Assembly: GCF_900637055.1 (NCBI RefSeq) | Contig: NZ_LR134338.1 | Span: 2,676,001-2,740,000, forward strand | Reading direction: 5' to 3' | Source of the DNA: Brevibacillus brevis | GTDB lineage: Bacteria; Bacillota; Bacilli; Brevibacillales; Brevibacillaceae | Length of the DNA: 64,000 nucleotides | Shown here: one piece after another, positions 26,495 to 34,709 of the stretch | How positions within the stretch are numbered: the first letter of the stretch is position 1 | Layout: every line of letters begins with the position of its first letter | The notes under the pieces: generated by a model | Told to the model about the DNA's origin: nothing | The model's database searches: none | The model's input: the letters and a program-made list of their open reading frames with translations, nothing else | Translations under genes and position numbers: made by a program

Positions 26495-26508
26495 AGAAAA
26501 CGTTTTCA
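26495..26508. promoter_or_regulatory. cre-like palindrome
   Basis: AGAAAACGTTTTCA contains the perfect palindrome GAAAACGTTTTC and fits the CcpA cre consensus with one mismatch. It lies about 12 bp downstream of a TATGAT box (26478-26483), where binding would block transcription. Confidence 0.5.
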
Positions 26509-26532
26509 GTCAAACGTGATCAGGAGGTGAAG

Positions 26533-26577
26533 GTGTCCGAAAAAGGCAATAGAAAACGCGCGATAATAGGATGCTAG
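26533..26577 (+). CDS. 14-codon leader peptide candidate
   Basis: GTG start with AGGAGGTGA immediately upstream, encoding MSEKGNRKRAIIGC then TAG. The ribosome binding site is nearly perfect, yet the frame is only 14 codons. It lies in the 360-bp leader of the kinase gene. It may be a leader peptide, a micropeptide or chance. The rest of the 26432-26751 gap shows no other feature beyond the cre-like site and a TATGAT box. Confidence 0.35.
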   Translation: MSEKGNRKRAIIGC

Positions 26578-26751
26578 CCGAGATTGTTTGTCTGTAAGGA
26601 TAAGAAGAGAACCTGATTGGATGGTGTCATTCTCTGCACGAGGATATCATCAAGCCGCTTTACATCTTGTCTCATTTACGTCCATAATAGAGCCTATACA
26701 TACTTGGAAAAATAGCCTCAATGAAGCACGGAGAAAAGGAGCCAGAGTGTT

Positions 26752-28284
26752 TTGAAAAATCGAATAAGTAAGTATCTTACTCATTTGGTCCCTGCGGCGG
26801 TGGCCAAGACGTTTTCCTTTCTTTCAGATCATCATTACTCTGCTTTGCTTCTAGAAGACCGCGAAAATACAGAGGCTTTGTTTGTACAGCAAATCACAAA
26901 ATGGATTGAAGTAGTAAAAGTAATCGACACGTATGCATTCGAACGAGAATTGAGCGAAATTGCGTACAAATTTTCGTTACTCGGAATGAACCTTACGTAT
27001 TTGCATCAATTTTTGCGCAAGTGTCGAGACGTTATTATTGAAGAAATGAATAACAACGCATGTTCTCTTGCCACGACGGAAATGGAGCGAGTAGAGCTAT
27101 TGCAAGGACAGATTCGTCTCTATCAATCGATGGACTACATTTTGCAGCAAATGGACGATGTCTTCAACAAAAATTCGCATCAATTTCCGGTTGAGAAAAC
27201 ACCAACTTCTCCTACAAGTTCCAGTTCGGCCAAAGGAGAAGATGTTACAATGCTCGCTGAACAGGAGCTTGTCCAATTGGTTCTGCAGTCCAGTGATATT
27301 GCTGTCTTGATGATCGACCGCCAGCTAAGAGTCATTGAAGCGAATTACGCTGTCTGTCATTTATTTGGCGTAGATCGGAATCAAATCATTGGTCAAAACA
27401 TTGATCATGCCCTTCGCCCTCATATAAGCGAGCGTTTTGTCCAGTGGGTGATTGAACGCGGGCAGTCCGGCCATTATGTTGCGGAATACAGAGGCAAATG
27501 GACGACAGTTAGTACGAGCCCCATTTATTACGATGGAGAGATGTGGGGAGCGATCGCCGTTCTTCGGAATGTTACGGAAAGCAAAAAGTACGAAGAAGAA
27601 TTGAGCAAGCGTGAAGCGCTGGCAGCAGTTGGGCAACTGGCTGCTGGGATGGCGCATGAGATTCGAAATCCACTGACAGCCATCAAAGGCTTCATTCAGT
27701 TGTTGCGTGAGCAAGGGGAAGCTAATCGCAGTGAATCTTATTTTTCTGTCATCTTAACGGAAATTGAACGCATTGATGGGCTATTGAACGATGTTCTTGT
27801 TTTGGCCCGGTACAGGGATGATAAAATCGTATCGGAACGTTTCTTAGTGATGGACGAGTTACATGGCGTCATTCGTTTACTGGAGCCAGAAGCGAATCGA
27901 AGAGGAATCAAGCTAGAGTTGGACATTGCACAAGGCGAGTGGCATGTGTTTGGTCATCGTTCGCGAATCAAGCAAGCCATCTTGAACATCTTGAAAAATG
28001 CGCTTGAAGCATTGATGACCCAAGGCAATCTCGTTCATGTGAAAGTGTACTCATCTCTCAATCAAGTCATCATTGTTGTGGAAGACAACGGACCTGGTCT
28101 ATCAGATTCTTGCCTGCAAAATTTATTCGTTCCTTTTTATACGACCAAACAAGAGGGAACGGGGTTAGGTTTGTCTACGACACAACGCATCATCGCGGAT
28201 CACGGTGGCGAACTCTATGCGGAAAACTCTCCGAAACTGAAAGGAGCCCGTTTTGAGATTCGTTTACCTCTTTCAATTTCCTAA
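26752..28284 (+). CDS. soluble PAS-domain sensor histidine kinase (sporulation-kinase-like)
   Basis: A 510-residue kinase without membrane segments. Residues 1-145 are a helical N-terminal region resembling RsbR-type sensor domains. A PAS domain spans about 175-285 (SSDIAVLMIDRQLRVIEANY). The HisKA box is AVGQLAAGMAHEIRNPLTAIKGF, and the ATPase has NALEAL, DNGPGLSD and GTGLGLSTTQ. The PAS-HisKA-HATPase layout, with no regulator gene next to it, resembles orphan kinases that feed the Spo0A phosphorelay. The start is TTG with AAAAGGAG upstream. The signal and partner are inferred. Confidence 0.82.
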   Translation: MKNRISKYLTHLVPAAVAKTFSFLSDHHYSALLLEDRENTEALFVQQITKWIEVVKVIDTYAFERELSEIAYKFSLLGMNLTYLHQFLRKCRDVIIEEMNNNACSLATTEMERVELLQGQIRLYQSMDYILQQMDDVFNKNSHQFPVEKTPTSPTSSSSAKGEDVTMLAEQELVQLVLQSSDIAVLMIDRQLRVIEANYAVCHLFGVDRNQIIGQNIDHALRPHISERFVQWVIERGQSGHYVAEYRGKWTTVSTSPIYYDGEMWGAIAVLRNVTESKKYEEELSKREALAAVGQLAAGMAHEIRNPLTAIKGFIQLLREQGEANRSESYFSVILTEIERIDGLLNDVLVLARYRDDKIVSERFLVMDELHGVIRLLEPEANRRGIKLELDIAQGEWHVFGHRSRIKQAILNILKNALEALMTQGNLVHVKVYSSLNQVIIVVEDNGPGLSDSCLQNLFVPFYTTKQEGTGLGLSTTQRIIADHGGELYAENSPKLKGARFEIRLPLSIS

Positions 28285-28307
28285 AATCCAAAAAGGATTG
28301 TGACTGT

Positions 28308-28334
28308 AGACGGATCGAATATCCGTCTTTTTTT
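28308..28334 (+). terminator. terminator after the PAS kinase
   Basis: AGACGGAT-CGAAT-ATCCGTCT followed by a T run. Confidence 0.85.
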
Positions 28335-28406
28335 ATGTTCGAATGAGCATATAGTCCCATTCGCGAAAAAGTTGCAAGTCTTTGGAATCAATCTTTTTGT
28401 AAGTTG

Positions 28407-28436
28407 TTGTCAAAGGCTGTCGATCAGTGGAATAAT
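28407..28436 (+). promoter_or_regulatory. probable sigma-A promoter
   Basis: TTGTCA (28407-28412), an 18-bp spacer and AATAAT (28431-28436) lie about 40 bp before the gene at 28475. Confidence 0.5.
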
Positions 28437-28474
28437 TTACAAAACAGTTACAATTTGAACGGAGTTGAACAACG

Positions 28475-28984
28475 GTGATTCGGATGCTGAAAAAAAACGA
28501 AACGAGGTGGAGCTACTGGGAGGCTTGGTATGAGGAAACGGAGCACCTTTACACCGTTCATTACGGAAATGTAGGGGAAATTGGCGACCATTTTGCTGTA
28601 GTAGCGGAGCAGATCGAGGGAAGGCCCGACGAAGTTTTGCAGATCTGGGCAGAAGAGATGAAAGAACAAGGATATCAGGTCATGAAAGAGAACGATTTCC
28701 ATCCGATGATCATTCGCTTTCCCCATTTATCTGAGTCAGAGATAGAAATGCGCTATTTGATCGAACAGCTGTTGGACGAATGCTTGGGAAAGACCGGGAA
28801 TGGACACAGCGACGGTGGAGAAGACAGTGAGAGAACATTGGCTGTGATTTGCCGGGTGATCGATACGAAGAAAGCGGCTGCTGCCGTATTCGAAGCGATG
28901 TCCAGCGCACAGCTGGTAGAAGGAATTTCCATCAGCATAAAGCAGGAGGATGGAAACTTGATTCCACTTAGTCCTCCTGCCTAA
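28475..28984 (+). CDS. hypothetical protein with WGR-like N-terminus
   Basis: A 169-residue protein. The N-terminal stretch WSYWEAWYEETEHLYTVHYG followed by GNVGEIGDH resembles the start of WGR domains, and QIWAEEMKEQGYQ continues that fold. The second half (RTLAVICRVIDTKKAAAAVF) is not recognised. GTG 28475 follows GGAG with a 10-nt gap; ATG 28484 is an alternative start. It is convergent with the regulator at 28996. Confidence 0.5.
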   Translation: MIRMLKKNETRWSYWEAWYEETEHLYTVHYGNVGEIGDHFAVVAEQIEGRPDEVLQIWAEEMKEQGYQVMKENDFHPMIIRFPHLSESEIEMRYLIEQLLDECLGKTGNGHSDGGEDSERTLAVICRVIDTKKAAAAVFEAMSSAQLVEGISISIKQEDGNLIPLSPPA

Positions 28985-28995
28985 TACTGTCTGAT

Positions 28996-29682
28996 TTATT
29001 TCACGATTTTGTGCCGCAGAGCTTTTGCCACTGCCTGTGTGCGATCCTCGACACCCATTTTTTGCAATATCCGATGCACGTGTGTTTTTACAGTGCCTTC
29101 TGAGATGAACAAGTTTTGCGCAATCTGATCATTTCGATAACCATCGGCGATCTGTTGAAGTACATCCAGCTCTCGATCCGTCAGTTCATCTAGCAAAACT
29201 GATTGGGGAGTGGTAGTCAAATCAGGTGTCTCACGTTGACCTTGCAGAGCTTCCGCAAGGGCTTTTGCAGCTGTCACGGTATGGAAGAGGGCTTCTCCCT
29301 GGTGGGCTCTGCGAATCAGATCAAGCATTTCCTGAGAGTCGGCATCCTTTAGCATATAGCCGACGGCTCCAGCACGAATTCCTTCCACCACATAATTGTG
29401 ATTGTCAAAGGTGGTAAGAATCAATACCTTCGTGCGAGGATGCTGCTGCATGATTTCTTTTGTGGCCTCAATACCAGACTTGTTGGGCATCTGAACATCC
29501 ATCAAAACGACATCAGGTGCGAGGGCGCCAATCAGTTCTACAGCTTCCACGCCATCGGAAGCCTCCCCAATTACTTCCATATCGGATTGCATTTGAATGA
29601 CATAACCCAAACCTTGGCGTATCATGGTTTGGTCATCTACTAGGACCACGCGAATGGCTCCTTCTTTTTGTTTACCGGTCAT
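28996..29682 (-). CDS. NarL/LuxR-family response regulator
   Basis: A 228-residue regulator. The receiver has VVLVDDQTMIR, the phospho-acceptor Asp in VVLMDVQMPN and the lysine in GYMLKDAD. The C-terminal LuxR-type domain is complete (LTDRELDVLQQIADGYRNDQ, then FISEGTVKTHVHRILQKMGV). It overlaps its kinase by 4 bp. It probably regulates the divergent MarR-RND operon as well as itself; twin palindromes lie in that intergenic region. Confidence 0.9.
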   Translation of the reverse strand: MTGKQKEGAIRVVLVDDQTMIRQGLGYVIQMQSDMEVIGEASDGVEAVELIGALAPDVVLMDVQMPNKSGIEATKEIMQQHPRTKVLILTTFDNHNYVVEGIRAGAVGYMLKDADSQEMLDLIRRAHQGEALFHTVTAAKALAEALQGQRETPDLTTTPQSVLLDELTDRELDVLQQIADGYRNDQIAQNLFISEGTVKTHVHRILQKMGVEDRTQAVAKALRHKIVK

Positions 29683-30881
29683 GTTCGCATGCTCCTTTCA
29701 GGCTCAGTCTGGCGAATCGGAAAGCTGAAATCGAGTTGGAATCCGTGGGGCTCACGAATGCGATACGCGAGAGTTCCGTTCAATAATTGAATTCGTTCAG
29801 AGATCCCAGTTAGGCCAAAGCCAGGTTTGATTTTTTGGTCGCTCGTGATGCTTCCATCGTCTCGAATGGACAACAAAAGGATGTCCTTCTTTTGTTCAAT
29901 GATGACAAGAATTTCTTTTGCGTCAGAATGACGTAGGGAATTGGTGATCGCTTCTTGTAAAATTCGATAAAACGTTATCGTCATTTCCTGAGAGAGCGGG
30001 ATGTCCAGATCGGAGCATATCAGCTCCATTTTTATTCCTGTATGCTTTTGAGCCTGTGATAAGAGAGCTCGCAGAGGCGTAAGTCCCAGGGAGGTTTTAT
30101 CCAGAGCCAGTGTATGGACAGACGAGCGAATATCCTCCAGACTTTGCTTGGCAACACCGAGCATGTTGCGTACGGCTTCTTGTGCGTTGTCAGGTCCATC
30201 CTGCAGCATATACTTCAAGGCATGCAGCTGGACAATGAGTGAAGTCAAACTATGACCCAATGCATCGTGAATATCACGGGCAATTCTCGTTCGTTCCTCC
30301 AGAACCGCTACTTGAAGGGAATGAAGCGCTGCTTCTTGAAGTTGTAAGTGCGCCTCTTGCAACTCTGTATGTGCTTTTTGCAGCTGCTCCAGGTGCTGTT
30401 GGTTGGTTTCGTATGCTTCTGTTTGAATCCGATAGCCACGTGCGCCGATATAGCACCCCACATACGTAAGAATATAAGAGATGATGTGCGTGAATTTCAG
30501 GTTTTCTTCAAAATATAAAAAAAGCGTACTGCACGTACCAAAAAAAGTAGCATAGGCCAACGCACGGCGTCCATGAATGTGAAACCCGATAAAAACAGCG
30601 AGTGGGAGCATCAAGCCGAAGCCTTCTCCCCCTAAGATAAGGGACTTTAGTAAGGAAACGATTCCAAGCACGACTGTCACGAATTCGAATTGGAAAGGCT
30701 TCCATTTTTTCTTGGAAGTCCAAAATACCACAAGGTAACAAATAAATAGTACAATGGTAAGAGAAAATTGCAACGGAGTTTCCCGTTTAAATGAATCAGG
30801 AATCAAAGCTAATACAATTAAGATGGAAAACCACATGATCAGTAAACGTTTTTGTATGGCTTTCATCATTATCTTCAACAA
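29679..30881 (-). CDS. NarL-type sensor histidine kinase
   Basis: About 400 residues with five or six N-terminal membrane helices, a short coiled coil (LEQLQKAHTELQEAHLQLQE) and the HisKA_3 box LEERTRIARDIHDALGHSLT. The ATPase domain has EAITNSLRHSDA and GFGLTGISERIQLLNG. Almost no extracellular loop is present, as in kinases that sense membrane stress. The TTG at 30881 has AAGGAC 8 nt upstream and was preferred; the frame extends to a GTG at 30914 with a weak site. It is coupled to the regulator gene. Confidence 0.85.
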   Translation of the reverse strand: MLKIMMKAIQKRLLIMWFSILIVLALIPDSFKRETPLQFSLTIVLFICYLVVFWTSKKKWKPFQFEFVTVVLGIVSLLKSLILGGEGFGLMLPLAVFIGFHIHGRRALAYATFFGTCSTLFLYFEENLKFTHIISYILTYVGCYIGARGYRIQTEAYETNQQHLEQLQKAHTELQEAHLQLQEAALHSLQVAVLEERTRIARDIHDALGHSLTSLIVQLHALKYMLQDGPDNAQEAVRNMLGVAKQSLEDIRSSVHTLALDKTSLGLTPLRALLSQAQKHTGIKMELICSDLDIPLSQEMTITFYRILQEAITNSLRHSDAKEILVIIEQKKDILLLSIRDDGSITSDQKIKPGFGLTGISERIQLLNGTLAYRIREPHGFQLDFSFPIRQTEPERSMRT

Positions 30882-30941
30882 TGAGAAGTCCTTCTTTCTC
30901 TGCCGGATAATCACTTAACTTCATTCTAGCATGCGTTGTCG

Positions 30942-30990
30942 TCTATCTCCAGATAGATAAATACTTGTCAGAAATCTACCCCTGGGTAGA
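30942..30990. promoter_or_regulatory. twin 16-bp palindromes, candidate operator
   Basis: TCTATCTCCAGATAGA (30942-30957) and TCTACCCCTGGGTAGA (30975-30990) share TCTA...TAGA ends and are spaced 33 bp centre to centre, about three helical turns on one face. They lie between the divergent two-component system and the MarR-RND operon. Confidence 0.5.
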
Positions 30991-31086
30991 CTTCACTACA
31001 TATACATTTCAGTAGAATTATTTTTGGGAAATAAACGATTAGTTATGGGTGGAAGTGGTTAAGTAAGGATGGCAAGGGAGGTTCTC

Positions 31087-31419
31087 ATGAAAGAACTGAT
31101 TCAGTTGGCAAAACTCCTGCAAGAAGCCAGTGTTTTGTTTACCACGATTTCTGAGCAAGAGCTGGATACAAGCGATGTAACCTGGCAACAGGTCTTGATT
31201 CTTGAGCAGCTCGGAAACGGGCCAAAAACGATGGGGGACATAAGTAAGACTGTCGGTCTTTCATACAGCACAACTTCCGGTCTTATTAATCGGTTGGAGC
31301 AGGAAAACCTGGTACGCAGGTTCCGAGACCAATCAGATCGACGAGTTGTGTGGGTGTCACTGACAGAACGTGTATACCAACAGCGAGATGTGAAATGGGG
31401 AAATTCACAAACCGTCTAA
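31087..31419 (+). CDS. MarR-family regulator, apparently interrupted at its C-terminus
   Basis: The open frame gives 110 residues with a complete MarR winged helix: DVTWQQVLILEQLGNGP, MGDISKTVGLSYSTTSGL and FRDQSDRRVVWVSLTE. MarR proteins normally run to 135-150 residues, ending in a dimerisation helix. Here the frame stops soon after VSLTERVYQQRD. In another frame, the segment up to 31538 reads GKFTNRLKMVSSLDISFNEM and ends just before the RND start. A one-base frameshift, real or a sequencing error, is likely. The ATG at 31087 follows GGGAGG. It probably represses the efflux genes behind it. Confidence 0.65.
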   Translation: MKELIQLAKLLQEASVLFTTISEQELDTSDVTWQQVLILEQLGNGPKTMGDISKTVGLSYSTTSGLINRLEQENLVRRFRDQSDRRVVWVSLTERVYQQRDVKWGNSQTV

Positions 31420-31439
31420 AAATGGTTTCATCCCTTGAT

Positions 31440-31456
31440 ATTTCGTTCAACGAAAT
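31440..31456. promoter_or_regulatory. palindrome upstream of the RND pump
   Basis: ATTTCGT-tca-ACGAAAT has 7-bp perfect arms; a partial second copy (ATTTCGT-cat-GCGAACT) is at 31481-31497. This could be a MarR operator, but if the MarR frameshift is a sequencing error the sequence is coding. Confidence 0.3.
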
Positions 31457-31543
31457 GTTAACTCGAGGTTCACCTTATTCATTTCGTCATGCGAACTATT
31501 ACTCACAAAAAATTAGCAGATATATAAAGAAGAGGTGAGTGGA

Positions 31544-34500
31544 TTGAATCTTTCTGAACTATCGATTAAACGCCCGGTCACCATGATTATGTTGACTCTG
31601 GCCATGCTGATTTTTGGTTTCGTTTCACTGCCTCGCTTGTCGATTGATCTCATGCCGGATCTTAACTTCCCGGTTGCTGTCGTGGTTACATCCGTTGACG
31701 GCGGATCTCCAAGTGAGGTAGAAAAACTGGTAACGAAACCGATTGAGGACGCACTTGCAACGGTATCCGATTTAGATAGTATACAATCGGTATCGATGGA
31801 AGGCGCTTCTCAGGTTATCCTCATGTTTAACTGGGGGACAGACCTTGATCAGGCGACTCTCGACATGCGAGAGAAGGTAGATCAGGTTCGTGGCTCTTTG
31901 CCTGACTCAGCCAGAGCGCCACGCGTACTGCGCATTGACCCGAACAGTACACCGATCATTGAGTTTGCGGTGACGGGTGAGCAAGATATCAACAAATTGA
32001 AAAAGATGGCAGAGGATATGATCCAGTCACGCCTGGAGCGTATTGATGGGGTCGCATCTGCTTCCATCAGCGGCGGACAAAGCCGGATCATCGATGTTAC
32101 AGTCGACCCAGCAAAATTAGCGGCGTATGGTCTGTCACTTGACCAAGTTCAGCAAGCTCTACAGACCAGCAACTTGTCAGGTTCCGGTGGAGCGATACGC
32201 GAGGGTGACGCCAAGCTCAACATCCGTGTGCAAGGTGAGTTTGCCGATATCGAACAAATCGCGCTGACACCAATCTCTGTCGGCGGAAACTCCATCAGGC
32301 TCAGCGATATTGCCGAGGTAAAAGACACGCATCAAGATGTAACGCAATTGAGTTACGTAAATGGAACACCTAGCTTGGGCATTAAAGTGACAAAAGCTTC
32401 TGGCGGAAACACCATTGAGGTAGCAGATGATGTAAAAGCTGAGCTGGAGAAAATCAAAAGCGAGCTGCCAGAAGGCGTAGAAATCATTACGACTCTGGAT
32501 ACATCCATCTACATTAAGGATTCCGTTTACACCACCGCTGAACATGCTCTGTTGGGTGGCGGTATCGGTATGATCTTGCTGTTCTTCTTCTTGGGCAGCT
32601 TGCGATCCATGGTAATTGCAGTCATCGTTCTTCCAGTATCGATCGTTGCTACGTTCTTGCTGATGTACATGACTGGACAGACGATCAACTTGATTTCTCT
32701 CTCCGGTTTGACATTGGGATTGGGATCGTTGATTGACTTTGCGGTTGTTATGCTTGAGAATGTTTTCCGCCATCGAGAACAGGGAAAAGGCATGATGGAA
32801 GCCGCCCTGGATGGCTCCAAAGAAGTAGGTACGGCAGTTATGGCTTCGGCTTTGGCGCAAATTTGCGTATTCTTGCCGATTGCCCTCACAGAAGGTATTG
32901 CTTCTGAGTTGTTTGGACCACTTGCATTGACGGTTGTTTACTCACATATTGCGGCGCTTGTATTCTCTATTTTGCTCGTGCCGATGCTGAGTTCGAGAAT
33001 TTTGAACAAAATTCCGTCGCATACGCATCATGAGAACTATCGTGGAATCAATCCGGTTACTTGGTTCAACATTGGATTTAGCAAAGTGGAAAAAGGCTAC
33101 CAAAGATTGTTAAAATGGTCATTGGGCCATCGTAAAACGGTCATGATTTCTTCGGTCGTCATGATGGTGGGCTCTCTCGCATTGACTCCATTGATCGGGG
33201 CTGAGTTTATCCCGGCTATGGACCAAGGTCAAGTAAACATCTCTATCAAAATGCCAAATGGTACCGTTCTGGCTGAAACAGAAAAAGTAACCAGACAAGT
33301 AGAAGAAATTGTCAACACGGTACCGGAGAAGAAAATTGTTGCGACTTCGGTGGGTAGCAATGCATCACCGATAGCGAGCACATTGTCATCCAATCAAGGA
33401 ACGATCAGCCTGATGCTGGTAGATCTCGACCAGCGCACACGTTCCTCCAATGAAGTTGTAATGGATCTCCAGGAAAAGCTGAAGCATATTGCTGGACCTG
33501 AAATTACGGTAAGCGCACCATCCGGTATGTCTACGGGTTCCCCAATCCAACTGAAGGTTAGTGGGGATGATCTGGACGTACTGAAAGACATTAGTGGTAT
33601 CATTAAAGGTGAAATTGAGAAGGTACCTGGTACAAGTAATGTAACAACCAGCTTGGAAGAATCAAGACAAGAGCTGGAAGTGAAGATCAATGCAGAGAAA
33701 GCGAGCTTGTACGGCTTGACGACAGGACAAATTCTCTCCAGTGTTCGCACTTCCTTCCAAGGTCAAACGGTAACGTATTATCGCACAGGCGATGATGAGA
33801 TTGACGTCAACCTCAAGCTGCCGAAAGAGTTTCAGGAAGATATCAATTTCTTGAACAATATGCGAATTTCCGCTCCAGGTGGGGCACAGATCGCGCTGAC
33901 CTCGGTTGCGACTATCAGTAAGGTAGATGTGCCTGTATCGATTAACCGTGCCAATTCAAGCCGTGAAGTTCAAGTAACGAGTGATTTGGCAGGGCGTGAC
34001 CTGAGCTCTGTCACACGGGAAGTGCAAGAGAAAATCTCGAAGCTGAATCTCCCGGATGGTTACAAAGTCGATTTTGGCGGGCAAAGTGAAGAAATGATGG
34101 AATCATTCAGTAGCCTTGCTCTCGCGATTGTACTGTCAGTCGTGTTGCTTTATATGGTAATGGCAGCGCAGTTTGAATCGTTCTACACCCCATTTATCAT
34201 CATGTTCTCCGTGCCACCGACCGTTACAGGCGTTCTGCTTGGACTATTGGCGACTGGCACAACGATCAGCGTTGGGGTTTTGATCGGGTACATTTTGTTG
34301 ATCGGTCTGGTCGTGAACAACGCGATTGTATTGATCGACTACGTGAACCAACTGCGTGCAAAAGGTATGGAGCTGTTTGATGCGATCCTGCATGCTGGGC
34401 CGATTCGTCTTCGTCCGATTTTGATGACGACACTCACCACCATTCTGGCGATTGGACCGCTCGCATTCTCTGGCGGAGCCGGATCTGAGACGAATGCACC

Positions 34501-34681
34501 AATGGCCGTAACGGTTATTTTCGGTCTCGGATTCTCTACACTGATTACACTGGTTCTGGTTCCTGTCGTTGCTTCCTGGTTTGATGACTTAGGGAAAAAG
34601 AGACGCTTGAAGCGCCAGTTGAAACTCGAAAAGAAACTTGCTAAGAAACAAAAGAAAATCAATCCCGCTTTGGAATCGTAA
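31544..34681 (+). CDS. RND-family efflux transporter (AcrB/SwrC-like)
   Basis: A protein of about 1045 residues with the RND layout: one N-terminal helix (RPVTMIMLTLAMLIFG), a large extracellular loop with LMPDLNFPVAVV, helices 2-6 including GLTLGLGSLIDFAVVMLENVFRH, a second loop, and a C-terminal helix bundle (GLVVNNAIVLIDYVNQLR). The conserved proton-relay Asp is in LIDFAVVMLEN. It exports drugs, surfactants or lipopeptides with the adaptor encoded next. TTG 31544 is preferred because AGAGGTGAG precedes it; GTG 31535 lies inside that site. Confidence 0.88.
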   Translation: MNLSELSIKRPVTMIMLTLAMLIFGFVSLPRLSIDLMPDLNFPVAVVVTSVDGGSPSEVEKLVTKPIEDALATVSDLDSIQSVSMEGASQVILMFNWGTDLDQATLDMREKVDQVRGSLPDSARAPRVLRIDPNSTPIIEFAVTGEQDINKLKKMAEDMIQSRLERIDGVASASISGGQSRIIDVTVDPAKLAAYGLSLDQVQQALQTSNLSGSGGAIREGDAKLNIRVQGEFADIEQIALTPISVGGNSIRLSDIAEVKDTHQDVTQLSYVNGTPSLGIKVTKASGGNTIEVADDVKAELEKIKSELPEGVEIITTLDTSIYIKDSVYTTAEHALLGGGIGMILLFFFLGSLRSMVIAVIVLPVSIVATFLLMYMTGQTINLISLSGLTLGLGSLIDFAVVMLENVFRHREQGKGMMEAALDGSKEVGTAVMASALAQICVFLPIALTEGIASELFGPLALTVVYSHIAALVFSILLVPMLSSRILNKIPSHTHHENYRGINPVTWFNIGFSKVEKGYQRLLKWSLGHRKTVMISSVVMMVGSLALTPLIGAEFIPAMDQGQVNISIKMPNGTVLAETEKVTRQVEEIVNTVPEKKIVATSVGSNASPIASTLSSNQGTISLMLVDLDQRTRSSNEVVMDLQEKLKHIAGPEITVSAPSGMSTGSPIQLKVSGDDLDVLKDISGIIKGEIEKVPGTSNVTTSLEESRQELEVKINAEKASLYGLTTGQILSSVRTSFQGQTVTYYRTGDDEIDVNLKLPKEFQEDINFLNNMRISAPGGAQIALTSVATISKVDVPVSINRANSSREVQVTSDLAGRDLSSVTREVQEKISKLNLPDGYKVDFGGQSEEMMESFSSLALAIVLSVVLLYMVMAAQFESFYTPFIIMFSVPPTVTGVLLGLLATGTTISVGVLIGYILLIGLVVNNAIVLIDYVNQLRAKGMELFDAILHAGPIRLRPILMTTLTTILAIGPLAFSGGAGSETNAPMAVTVIFGLGFSTLITLVLVPVVASWFDDLGKKRRLKRQLKLEKKLAKKQKKINPALES

Positions 34682-34709
34682 GACGTTTGTGGGAAGAGGA
34701 GGGACATAC

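Noticed and set aside
31350..31538. Separate 62-residue gene after MarR
   Set aside because: It has no ribosome binding site and reads better as the frame-shifted C-terminus of the MarR protein.
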